A stretch of DNA of 64,000 bases from Streptomyces filipinensis (GTDB taxonomy: Bacteria > Actinomycetota > Actinomycetes > Streptomycetales > Streptomycetaceae). The stretch spans positions 372,001 to 436,000 of the forward strand of contig NZ_BMTD01000001.1 in assembly GCF_014649495.1 (NCBI RefSeq), given 5' to 3'. Below, one piece after another: positions 9,639 to 17,540 of this stretch (position 1 is its first letter; every line of letters starts with the position of its first letter). The translations under genes were made by a program, and so were the position numbers. The notes below the pieces were generated by a model. That model was not told where the DNA came from and made no database searches. It saw only the letters and a program-made list of their open reading frames with translations.

Positions 9639-11054
9639 TCAGGCCGATACTGCCCCCTGGGGCGGCGCCGGGAACGGCACGACGGCCACTGTTACGTTGT
9701 CGTGGCCCCCGCCGTCCAGGGCGTGACCGACCAGGACCCGGGCGCCGTGCAGCGGGCGCGTGGCCGCGTCCGGCGGGACGACCTCGCACATCTCCTCGGC
9801 CGTCTCGGCGTAGTTCCACAGGCCGTCGGTGCACACCACCACCACGCCGGGCCGGTCGGGCTTGAAGGACGCGGTGTGCGGCTCCAGTTCGTAGGCGTCC
9901 GCGCCGAGCCAGCCGGTGATCGCGTGGGCGCGCTCGTCGGCGTACGCCTCGGCCTCGCTCATCAGGCCGGCGGCGACCATCTGCGCGGCCCAGGAGTCGT
10001 CCTCGGTCAGCCGGGCCGCGGGCGCGCCGCGATCGTCCGGCACCCAGTAGACGCGGCTGTCGCCCACCCAGCCGACGACCAGCAGCCCGGCGGCGACCAC
10101 CGCGCCGACGATCGTGCAGGCCGGGGCGTTCTGGTGCGGGGCGTGCTCACGGGCCGTGGCGGGCTCCTCGGCGAGCGCGTTGACGGCCTGCGCGGCCGCG
10201 ACGATCGCCTCGTGCATCGCCGTCTGCGGATGCGTACCGCGCGGCAGGGCGGCCAGCAGCGTGTCACCGGCCGCCTGGGAGGCGGCGCTCGACGCGTCGT
10301 CGGGGCGGGTCGCGGAGGACACGCCGTCGCAGACGATCGCGAGGACGGCCGGGGTGCCGTCGGCCAGCGTGGTGTGGCCGACGGCGAACGCGTCCTCGTT
10401 GCGGTGGTGGCGCAGGCCCCGGTCACTGACGGCGGCCACCGGACCCGACTCGCGCTCCAGGTGGTCGCGTTCACGGGGCTGGGCGTGCCCGCAGTTCTCG
10501 CAGTAGCCGTCGCTGTCCACCCGGCCCGCGCGGCAGGCCACGCACACCTGCGCCGGCTCCTCGGGCGGGGCTGTGGGCTCCGGGTGTTCGGCCACGCGCG
10601 GGTCGGGCGCCTGCAGCGGGTACTCATCGGGCTCCGCGGGCCGGTCGAAGCGCACCCCGGAACCGGCCGGCTGCGGCACACCGGTCTCGTCCCCGTGCGC
10701 TGCCGCGCCGGGCTCGTCGCCGGGCGCGCCGGGCTCGTGCCCGTGCGGGGCCGCGCCGGCGGGCGCGTCCGCGGGCAGCGGCGAGCCGCCGGAGTCGGTG
10801 CCGGGCAGGTCGGCCGGCAGGTGCACCGCCGGCGGGGTGCCGGGACCCGCCGGCTCGGGAGCGGGCCAGTCCACGCCGTCCCCGGGGGAGCCGGGCGCGG
10901 AACCGGTCATGGTGAGCGTCGGATGGTCCTGCGGCGGCACGGGTACGACGGAGAGGTCGTACCCGCACGCTCCGCAGAAACGGTCACCCGACTCCACGGG
11001 CTCCGCGCAGCTCGGGCACTTCGACAGTGCGGCCTGCTGGGGCATCTGCGACAT
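9639..11054 (-). CDS. PP2C-type Ser/Thr protein phosphatase with two zinc ribbons
   Basis: 471 aa. The N-terminus holds a zinc ribbon (CPSCAEP...FCGACGYDL, Cys 13, 16, 27, 30). A long Pro/Gly/Ala linker and a second ribbon (CVACRAG...CENCGHAQ) follow. The C-terminal ~250 residues are a PP2C/SpoIIE phosphatase with all metal-binding landmarks: DRGLRHHRNEDA, CDGVSSA, VGDSRVYW, VCTDGLWNY and GHDNVTV. No membrane segment. It should remove phosphates from Ser/Thr in the cytoplasm, the natural opponent of the PknG-like kinase whose stop lies 3 bases before its ATG. A TTG codon immediately before that ATG is an alternative start. Operon context strongly suggests a matched kinase/phosphatase pair. 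Confidence 0.93.
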   Translation of the reverse strand: MSQMPQQAALSKCPSCAEPVESGDRFCGACGYDLSVVPVPPQDHPTLTMTGSAPGSPGDGVDWPAPEPAGPGTPPAVHLPADLPGTDSGGSPLPADAPAGAAPHGHEPGAPGDEPGAAAHGDETGVPQPAGSGVRFDRPAEPDEYPLQAPDPRVAEHPEPTAPPEEPAQVCVACRAGRVDSDGYCENCGHAQPRERDHLERESGPVAAVSDRGLRHHRNEDAFAVGHTTLADGTPAVLAIVCDGVSSATRPDDASSAASQAAGDTLLAALPRGTHPQTAMHEAIVAAAQAVNALAEEPATAREHAPHQNAPACTIVGAVVAAGLLVVGWVGDSRVYWVPDDRGAPAARLTEDDSWAAQMVAAGLMSEAEAYADERAHAITGWLGADAYELEPHTASFKPDRPGVVVVCTDGLWNYAETAEEMCEVVPPDAATRPLHGARVLVGHALDGGGHDNVTVAVVPFPAPPQGAVSA

Positions 11055-11057
11055 CAA

Positions 11058-13526
11058 CTACACCCACGTCCGGGGGCGGTAACGGTTGGCCCGTTCCACC
11101 AGTTCGATCCTCTCCTCGCCGCCGGGCGCCAGCCGGGCCAGCATGCGGTAGGCGCGCTCCAGTCCGAAGCGGAGGCCCCGCTCGTCCAGACCGCTGCCCA
11201 GCAGCACCCGTCCGCCGGCGGCGGGCTGGGCGCCCTGGCCTCCGGAGAGTATCCAGTCCAGCGCCGAACCGAGCACTTCCACGGCCAACTGCTCGCGCCG
11301 CGCCGGGTCCAGACCGTACGCGTCCAGCGCCTCGACCTGCCCGGCGGCGGCCGTCAGGTCGTCCAGAAACGGTACGTCACCGGCGGCCGCGGTGCGTTGT
11401 CTGAGCCGTGCCCGGACGGCGGCGACCCGGGCGGTCGTGTAGTGGATGGACGACTCCGGCACCGACTCCAGGGTGCGCACGGCACCGTGCCGGTTCCCGG
11501 CCGCGAGCTGCACCCGGGCCAGGCCGAAGGCGGTGCTCACATAGCTGGGGTCGGTCGCCCACACCAGGTGGTAGTACTCGGCCGCGTTGTCGAGCTGGCC
11601 CAGCACCTCCGCGCACAGGCCGAGCGCCAGCTTGGGCGCGGCCTCCCCGGGGAAGGCGTCGTAGACCGCGTCGAAGGAGAGCGCGGCGCCCTCGAAGTCG
11701 CCGGTGACCAGGGCGGCCACGCCCCGGTACCACACCACCCGCCAGTCGTCGGGCCGTTCCTCTTCCAGCTTGGCCAGGCTCATCAGCGCGGTCTGGTGGT
11801 CGCCGCTCTCCAGCCGGGCGCGGATCTGCCGCAGCCGGGTCTCCACGGTCTGTGCGGGCGCCGCGTCCAGGGCGGCGATCAGCTCGGCCGGGGCGGAGGC
11901 CAGCAGCCCGGCGAGGAAGCCGGCGTTGGGATCGCCCGCGTCGACCAGCGGGACCGGCAGGGCGAGCGCGGTGGCGGGGCTGTCGACGGGCTTGACGAGA
12001 GCGGCCGGCGACGTGGCCGGCGCCGCGGCCGTCCGCTTCCGGCCCCGCGTCTCCCGCGCCCCCAGCAGCGAGACGTCGCCGTCCAGCCGGGGGAACAGCT
12101 CCCGGTCCACGACCCTCACCTCGGGCCCGAACAGCGTCGACAGGGCGGGCCGTGCCTGCCCGGTCTGCAGGGAGACCACCTCGCGCAGCACGCCCGTCAG
12201 CTGCTCGGCCATCTCCTGCGCGGAGGCGAACCGGCGGGCGGGGTCGGGGTCGGTGGCGCGGACGAGGAGCCGGTAGAAGGACTCGTAGCGGCGGAAGACG
12301 TCGATGGTGTCCGGGTCGGGCAGGGAGTCCACGTACACGTTCGTGTAGCCCTGGAAGTCGAACGTGAGCACGGCGAGCGTACGGCCCACCGTGTACAGGT
12401 CGCTCGCCACCGACGGGCCGGCCTCGGCGACCTCCGGCGCCTGGTAGCCGACCGTGCCGTAGATCGCCGACTCCTCGTCGTCCATGCGGCGCACCGCGCC
12501 CATGTCGATCAGCTTGAGCTGGTCCTCGGTCTGGATGGCGTTGTCGACCTTGAAGTCGCAGTACAGCAGGTTGCGGCTGTGCAGATGACCCAGCGCCTCC
12601 AGGGCCTCGATGCCGTACGCGCAGGCCTGCTCCACCGGCAGCGGATCGCGGCGGCCGTCGGGCGCGCGGCGGGCGTTGGCGATCTCCTTCAGGGACTTGC
12701 CGCCGACGTACTCCATGACGATGTAGCCGTCGAGGGAGCCGGTGCGCTGGTCGAGGTGCTCCACGAAGTTGTAGATCCGCACGATGTTGGCGTGCTCGAT
12801 CTCCGCGAGGAAGCGCCGCTCGGAGATCGCCGCGGCCATCGCGTCCTGGTCGCCGGTGTCCAGCAGGCCCTTGAGCACCACCCACCGGTCGGAGACGGCC
12901 CGGTCCACGGCGAGGTAGATCCAGCCGAGCCCGCCGTGCGCGAGACAGCCGGCGACCTCGTACTGGCCGTGCACCACGTCCCCGGCCTTCAGCTTCGGCA
13001 CGAAGGAGTAGGGGTTCCCGCACTTGGTGCAGAAACCTTCCGTGCGCCCCGGCCGGTCACCCCGGGCCCGGCCCACCGGCACCCCGCAGTCGGACCGCGA
13101 GCAGAACCGCTTCCGCTCGGGCACCTCCGGGTGGTCGAGCACCATGGCGCGCGGGTCGGGCCGGGGCACCTGCGGCACGTTCACCAGCCCGGCGCCGAGC
13201 CGCCCGCGCGTGGAGGTGCCGGCGGAGGAGCCGGAGCTGCGCACCGACACCGAGCGCCCGCTGGACCGGCCCGACAGGGACCGCGAGAGCCGGCCCGACA
13301 CCGAGCGGCGCGACTTCGACGACTGCGAGGACGTACGGGAGCTGCTGCGGGAACTGCCGCTGTCCGCGGCCCCCCTGGTCACGCCGGTCGCCGGTGAGCC
13401 GACCATCCCGCTCGCCGACACGACCGGGGCGAGACCGCAGGTGTCGCAGTACAGCTCGCCGCCGCCGACGTCCTCGTACGACCCCTCGCAGTCCGGCCGC
13501 TGACAGCTCTGCCCCGGCTGGCTCAT
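11058..13526 (-). CDS. pknG: PknG-type serine/threonine protein kinase
   Basis: 822 aa, soluble. Two Cys4 sites precede the kinase: C8/C13/C27/C30 and C142/C147/C166/C169, the latter at the place of the PknG rubredoxin-like domain. Between them, about residues 50-108, is a Ser/Arg-rich linker. The kinase domain (about 189-470) has a glycine loop (LAHGGLGWIYLA), lysine K219 (VVLKGLL), the atypical catalytic loop YCDFKVDN (D324) and DMG in place of DFG (341-343), all hallmarks of PknG. The C-terminal ~300 residues are TPR-like helices. In mycobacteria PknG phosphorylates the FHA protein GarA, and so controls glutamate and TCA metabolism. Its ATG overlaps the stop of the coiled-coil gene (ATGA). 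The symbol reflects family, not tested orthology. Confidence 0.93.
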   Translation of the reverse strand: MSQPGQSCQRPDCEGSYEDVGGGELYCDTCGLAPVVSASGMVGSPATGVTRGAADSGSSRSSSRTSSQSSKSRRSVSGRLSRSLSGRSSGRSVSVRSSGSSAGTSTRGRLGAGLVNVPQVPRPDPRAMVLDHPEVPERKRFCSRSDCGVPVGRARGDRPGRTEGFCTKCGNPYSFVPKLKAGDVVHGQYEVAGCLAHGGLGWIYLAVDRAVSDRWVVLKGLLDTGDQDAMAAAISERRFLAEIEHANIVRIYNFVEHLDQRTGSLDGYIVMEYVGGKSLKEIANARRAPDGRRDPLPVEQACAYGIEALEALGHLHSRNLLYCDFKVDNAIQTEDQLKLIDMGAVRRMDDEESAIYGTVGYQAPEVAEAGPSVASDLYTVGRTLAVLTFDFQGYTNVYVDSLPDPDTIDVFRRYESFYRLLVRATDPDPARRFASAQEMAEQLTGVLREVVSLQTGQARPALSTLFGPEVRVVDRELFPRLDGDVSLLGARETRGRKRTAAAPATSPAALVKPVDSPATALALPVPLVDAGDPNAGFLAGLLASAPAELIAALDAAPAQTVETRLRQIRARLESGDHQTALMSLAKLEEERPDDWRVVWYRGVAALVTGDFEGAALSFDAVYDAFPGEAAPKLALGLCAEVLGQLDNAAEYYHLVWATDPSYVSTAFGLARVQLAAGNRHGAVRTLESVPESSIHYTTARVAAVRARLRQRTAAAGDVPFLDDLTAAAGQVEALDAYGLDPARREQLAVEVLGSALDWILSGGQGAQPAAGGRVLLGSGLDERGLRFGLERAYRMLARLAPGGEERIELVERANRYRPRTWV

Positions 13527-14797
13527 GCCTGGTCCCCCTTACGGTCCTGCGGCGTTCCCGTGCCGCCGAGCAGCTCGGCCGCCAGCTGCTGGTAGCGCAG
13601 CACGGCCTGCTCGGCCACCCGCAGGTCGCAGGGCGCGCTCCACAGCATCCGCCGGGCCGCGTCGTACCGCTCGACCAGGAACGGGTCCTCGGCGAGCCCG
13701 TGCCGGGCGACCTTCGCCTTGTACGCGTCCAGCCGGCCGCGCAGCTCGGCGCGCACCGCGAGCGGCGCGGTCACCGCCGTCAACGACTCGCGGGCGCGCA
13801 GCAGTTCGTCCTCGGCCTTCTGCTCCAGCGACTCCAGCAGTGGGGACAGCCGGTGCCACTGCGCCTGCCTGCGGTACTCGGCCGCCGTCGCCAGCTGCTC
13901 CTGGAGCACGGTCGGCGGACCGCTGACCACCGGCACCTCGGTCGCCGCGATCTTCGCCAGCACCTCGCCGCGCGCGGTGCGGGCCTCGGCCAGGGTGCGG
14001 TCGGCGCGCGAGAGCACGTCCCGCAGCCGGATCAGCCGGGCCTCCGCGTCCTGCCGGACCGTCAGCACGGCGTCGATCTCCCGGCGCACGTCCTCCAGGG
14101 CGCGCGCCTCACGGTCGTACACCGTGGTGTCCGGACGGCCGCCGCCGGGCGCCGAACTGCCCTCGGCCGGCACCCAGAAGGCCAGCGGGTCCGAGATGAC
14201 GTCCTCGCGCAGCCTGGTCAGCGTGCGGGTGATCCGCTCCAGGTCGTCACCGGAGGGGTGCTCGCCGGGGCGCACGCCGACGGAGTGCGCGAGCTTGCGG
14301 GTGCGCTGGAGTTCCGCGGCGAGTAAATCGATCCGCGCGGGCAGCGCCGACCACACCGCGTCGGCGGTGACGACCAGGTCCAGGCTCGTCGCGTACAGCT
14401 CGTTCATCCGGTCCACGAGGCCGGCCAGCGAGAACGACTCACTCAGCGTGCCGCTCCCGGCGACGGTCACCGACTCGCCGCGCAGCAGCCCGGTCAGCTC
14501 CACCAGGTCCTCGCGACTGGCCCAGCGGCGCCGGGTACGGATCTCGCGGGCGGAGCGCAACGTGTCCGCGTAGGCGTCGAAGTACCTCCACAGCAGGGTG
14601 ATCCGCGCCTCCGTCGTCTGCCAGCGTTCCCGGGTCACGCCGGTCAGTTCGGCGCCTTCGAGGAGTCTGCGGCCCGCGTGGTCCTGCAGCGCCAGCAGCG
14701 AGGTCTCGATCGCCTCGTGCTCCTGGCCGAGCCGCGCCAGCGCACGGTCCACCTCGTCCCGGTCCATCACCGGCCCGGCGGGGTCCGTGACGCCCAT
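13523..14797 (-). CDS. Coiled-coil protein of unknown function in the PknG operon
   Basis: 424 aa, highly charged and helical, rich in L, E, R and A throughout, without cysteine clusters, signal peptide or membrane segment. Examples are VDRALARLGQEHEAIETSLL near the N-terminus and EQKAEDELLRARESLTAVTA in the last third. The whole chain could form long coiled coils. I do not recognise a family. It sits between the GlnH-like gene (43 bases upstream) and pknG, whose start it overlaps by four bases, so the two are translationally coupled and probably made in fixed ratio. Mycobacterial pknG-glnX-glnH loci have no obvious equivalent that I recall. A link between the membrane sensor and the kinase is a reasonable guess, nothing more. 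Confidence 0.8.
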   Translation of the reverse strand: MGVTDPAGPVMDRDEVDRALARLGQEHEAIETSLLALQDHAGRRLLEGAELTGVTRERWQTTEARITLLWRYFDAYADTLRSAREIRTRRRWASREDLVELTGLLRGESVTVAGSGTLSESFSLAGLVDRMNELYATSLDLVVTADAVWSALPARIDLLAAELQRTRKLAHSVGVRPGEHPSGDDLERITRTLTRLREDVISDPLAFWVPAEGSSAPGGGRPDTTVYDREARALEDVRREIDAVLTVRQDAEARLIRLRDVLSRADRTLAEARTARGEVLAKIAATEVPVVSGPPTVLQEQLATAAEYRRQAQWHRLSPLLESLEQKAEDELLRARESLTAVTAPLAVRAELRGRLDAYKAKVARHGLAEDPFLVERYDAARRMLWSAPCDLRVAEQAVLRYQQLAAELLGGTGTPQDRKGDQA

Positions 14798-14840
14798 CGA
14801 TCACCTCTCGCTGCGCTCAAGTGTTCCGGTCGGATGTGGC

Positions 14841-15878
14841 TCAACTCGTCCGCAGATACCGCGGCGCGGGCGGCTTGGACGCGCTCGGATCCTTCCCCAG
14901 TGTCGCCGACAGCCACATGTCGTACGACGCCTGCCAGCCGCTGGTGCGGTAGCCCACCAGAACGCGGTTGACCCGGCGTACCAGATCGGAGGCGTCCTGC
15001 TTCATCGCCACGCCGTAGTACTCGGTCGTGAACGCCGCGCCCTTCAGCTCGACGGTCGGGTCCTGCGCGGCCTGGCTCGCGGCGAGCGCGCCGTCGGTCA
15101 CCACCGCGTCCACCTCGCCGAGTTGCAGCCTGACCAGGCAGTCCAGCTGGTTCGGGACGGTGGTGGAGAGGTCGGTGGACGCGGGCAGGGAGCCGGCCTT
15201 CTGGTCGGCGTCCAGCTTGGTGTGCGCCGTCGAACCGGCCGCCGTGCAGATCCGCTTGTGCGCCAGGGTGCCGTTGTAGCCCGTGACGGACGACGACTTG
15301 GGCGCGAGGACCTGCTGGCCGGTCTTGAAGTAGGGAGCGGAGAACGCCACCTGCTGGAGCCGTTCACAGGTGATCGTCATGGTCCGGACGACCATGTCCA
15401 CCCGCCCGTCCTGGATCGCGGAGATCCGCTGGCTGGTCGGTATCGCCTTGAACTGCACCGCGTCCGGGTCGCCGAGGATGTCCTGCGCGATCCGGTGCAC
15501 CAGGTCGATGTCGAAACCCTCCAGCTCCGCGCCCTGGGTGTTCGGGTTGCGGTAGCCCCAGTGGTAGCTGCTCTGGTCGACCCCGACGATCAGCTTGCGC
15601 CGGGCGCCCGTACGGGCCTTGATCGCGTCGATGGCCGGCCCGTCCGCGCCGGACGGCGACAGCGTCCGGTCCTGCGCCTCGGAGTCCTTGCAGTCCCCGG
15701 CGCGGGCCTGCACCCCGTGGGCGACGGCCTGACCGGTCCGCCCCGCCGGCCGCGGGGTCTGCTGGATGCGGGGCAGCAGCAGGACGAACGCCAGCGCCAG
15801 CGCGCACAGCACCGCCATCGCGCCGACCCCGCCCCAGCCCCGCAGGGAGGACCGTGCACGTGCCGCGTACATCGTCAT
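14841..15878 (-). CDS. glnH: GlnH-like glutamate/aspartate-binding protein (SBP family 3), membrane anchored
   Basis: 345 aa. The ATG at 15878 begins MTMYAARARSS; residues ~17-36 form one hydrophobic segment (GAMAVLCALALAFVLLLP) acting as an uncleaved anchor. The SBP_bac_3 fold follows from ~95: KLIVGVDQSSYHWGYRNP, ELEGFDIDLVHRIAQDILGD, DGRVDMVVRTMTITCERL, VAFSAPYFKTGQQVLAP and VTDGALAASQA, which place an amino-acid ligand between two lobes. No amino-acid ABC permease or ATPase is nearby, so it is probably a sensor rather than a transporter part. Mycobacterial GlnH has this role, passing the Asp/Glu signal to GlnX. The upstream GlnX-like gene ends 8 bases before its start. Confidence 0.87.
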   Translation of the reverse strand: MTMYAARARSSLRGWGGVGAMAVLCALALAFVLLLPRIQQTPRPAGRTGQAVAHGVQARAGDCKDSEAQDRTLSPSGADGPAIDAIKARTGARRKLIVGVDQSSYHWGYRNPNTQGAELEGFDIDLVHRIAQDILGDPDAVQFKAIPTSQRISAIQDGRVDMVVRTMTITCERLQQVAFSAPYFKTGQQVLAPKSSSVTGYNGTLAHKRICTAAGSTAHTKLDADQKAGSLPASTDLSTTVPNQLDCLVRLQLGEVDAVVTDGALAASQAAQDPTVELKGAAFTTEYYGVAMKQDASDLVRRVNRVLVGYRTSGWQASYDMWLSATLGKDPSASKPPAPRYLRTS

Positions 15879-15886
15879 GCCCCCTG

Positions 15887-17320
15887 TCACCGGTACTCCG
15901 AGAGTCTGCGTCCGATGCCGGACACCGCGCCGGCCGCGCCGAGCACCACGAGCACGGCCGCGCCGACCGGCACCCCCGCCATGGCGTCCCGTCCGTCCCC
16001 GGCGGCCCGCTGGAACTCGCCCTGCTCGTGGTCGATCGCCCGGGCGAGATTGCTGTCGACGCTGTCGAAGCACTCACCGGTGGCGCCCTTCGCACCGATG
16101 ACCTTGTCCAGTGCCTGCTGGTAGTTGCCGTTCTCGTCCTCGGCGCGGGCCGCGGCGTGGCGCTGTTTCCACACCGCCATGTTCCCCACGGCCGCCTTCA
16201 CCGGCGTACGGCCGCCCTGGTCGTCGGCGAGCTTCTGAGCCCGGGTCAGCCCGTCGCCGAGCACGGCCATGTCCTTGTCGAAGTCGTGGTAGTAGGCGTC
16301 GTACGTCTTCCCGCCCACCGTGATGGTCTCGGCGCCGCGCGCCACCAGGCTCAGGTTCTCGTTGCCGCGTGCCTTCAGGGAGGCGATCCGGGCGTCGTGC
16401 AGCACGGTCAGGGAGCGGACGCCGTGGTCGTAGGAGCCGTTCAGCTCGGAGCGGGCCACCGCGTGCCCGATGACGAGCCACAGCAGGGCGGCGGCGGTGA
16501 CGGCGCTGGCGGCCACCAGGCCGTGGTTGAGGACGCGGTGGGTGCGCCGGTACGAACGGCGCTGGGCCCAGCCGAGCGCCGCCAGCGCGAGCACGCCGAG
16601 CGCGATGGCGATCCACGGATACGGTGTCGCGTCCGCGTAGTCGGCGTCGAGCCGGGCGTTCTCCTTGGTGTAGAGGTCCTCCGCCGCCGGGAGCATCTCC
16701 TGCTGCATCTTCTCGTTGGCGTAGCGCAGATAGGCGCCGCCGACCGGATAGCCCTGCCGGTTGTACGTCCGGGCGCGCTCGACCAGCCCCTTGTACTCGG
16801 GCAGCAGCTTGTTCAGCTTGGCGATCGTCGCCTCGGAGGCCGAGCCCGGCTCGGCGTTGGCGGCGGCGGTCACCAGCCCCGCGGCGGCGGTCCGGATGTC
16901 CTTCTCGTACCGGTCCCGGGCGGCGGCCGGTTCCTGGCCACCGGCCAGGAACCCGCTGGACGCGGCCGTGTTGGCGTCCGCCAGCGAACGGTAGATGTCG
17001 GCGGCGCCCGAACTGAGCGGCTGGCTGCGGTGCAGCACGTCGTCGGCGGCGGCCGCCCGCTCACTGGCCTGCCAGGCGGTGACCGCGCCGAACGCCACGA
17101 CCAGCAGCGCCAGGACGGCACCGATGATCCGCAGCCGCCCCGGCTCGGTGGTCGCCGCGGCCCGCAGCCGGTCGGCACCCTCGGCGAAGGCGGTCCGCCG
17201 GGCGGGCGGCGCGGGGGAGCCGAGGGGGGCCGGCCGGGGGGCCTGTGCGGGGATGCCGGGGGCGGCGGACGCACCCGGGCCCACCACGGGTGGTGCTGCG
17301 CTCTTCGGCGGGTGTGTCAC
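15887..17320 (-). CDS. glnX: GlnX-like four-helix membrane sensor protein
   Basis: 477 aa, first gene of the operon. After a Pro/Ala-rich cytoplasmic N-terminus come TM1 (~65-83), an external helical domain (~85-230), TM2 (~234-252), a short cytoplasmic loop, TM3 (~267-289), a second external domain (~290-448) and TM4 (~450-470). This 2+2 helix plan with two external helical domains, next to an amino-acid-binding protein and pknG, matches GlnX of mycobacteria and corynebacteria, which relays GlnH occupancy to PknG. The start is a GTG at 17320 with an excellent GGGAGGT four bases upstream; an earlier in-frame start at 17473 would add a basic, signal-less stretch. Orthology is inferred from topology and context, not alignment. 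Confidence 0.8.
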   Translation of the reverse strand: MTHPPKSAAPPVVGPGASAAPGIPAQAPRPAPLGSPAPPARRTAFAEGADRLRAAATTEPGRLRIIGAVLALLVVAFGAVTAWQASERAAAADDVLHRSQPLSSGAADIYRSLADANTAASSGFLAGGQEPAAARDRYEKDIRTAAAGLVTAAANAEPGSASEATIAKLNKLLPEYKGLVERARTYNRQGYPVGGAYLRYANEKMQQEMLPAAEDLYTKENARLDADYADATPYPWIAIALGVLALAALGWAQRRSYRRTHRVLNHGLVAASAVTAAALLWLVIGHAVARSELNGSYDHGVRSLTVLHDARIASLKARGNENLSLVARGAETITVGGKTYDAYYHDFDKDMAVLGDGLTRAQKLADDQGGRTPVKAAVGNMAVWKQRHAAARAEDENGNYQQALDKVIGAKGATGECFDSVDSNLARAIDHEQGEFQRAAGDGRDAMAGVPVGAAVLVVLGAAGAVSGIGRRLSEYR

Positions 17321-17473
17321 TTGACCTCCCCCATGGTCATCCGTTCGCCGCCAAGTATCACCGCGCGGACCGACATCCGCACCGGCCTTCACTGGATCTT
17401 GATCGGATCGCAGTGTGCCCGACGGCGCGCGGCGTCCGGCGCACCACCCTCTGCACAGGAACACGCCGGTCAC

Positions 17474-17529
17474 GGCGGATCGGTTCCCCGGCCCGGCGGG
17501 CGCGCGCCCGACCGGGGAACCGATCCGCC
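17474..17529 (-). terminator. Strong 18-bp hairpin after the lectin gene
   Basis: Arms 17474-17491 and 17512-17529 are perfectly complementary over 18 bp with a 20-base GC-rich loop. It lies 12 bases past the leftward stop at 17541 and shields the promoter region of the glnX operon (17321-17470) from readthrough. Confidence 0.85.
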
Positions 17530-17540
17530 CCGCCGGCCGC

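Noticed and set aside
9702-13397. Very long plus-strand open frame opposite the phosphatase and kinase genes
   Set aside because: It is Gly/Arg/Val/His-rich, has no domain, and is the usual antisense shadow of GC-rich Streptomyces genes, whose third-position G/C removes stop codons from the complementary frame.
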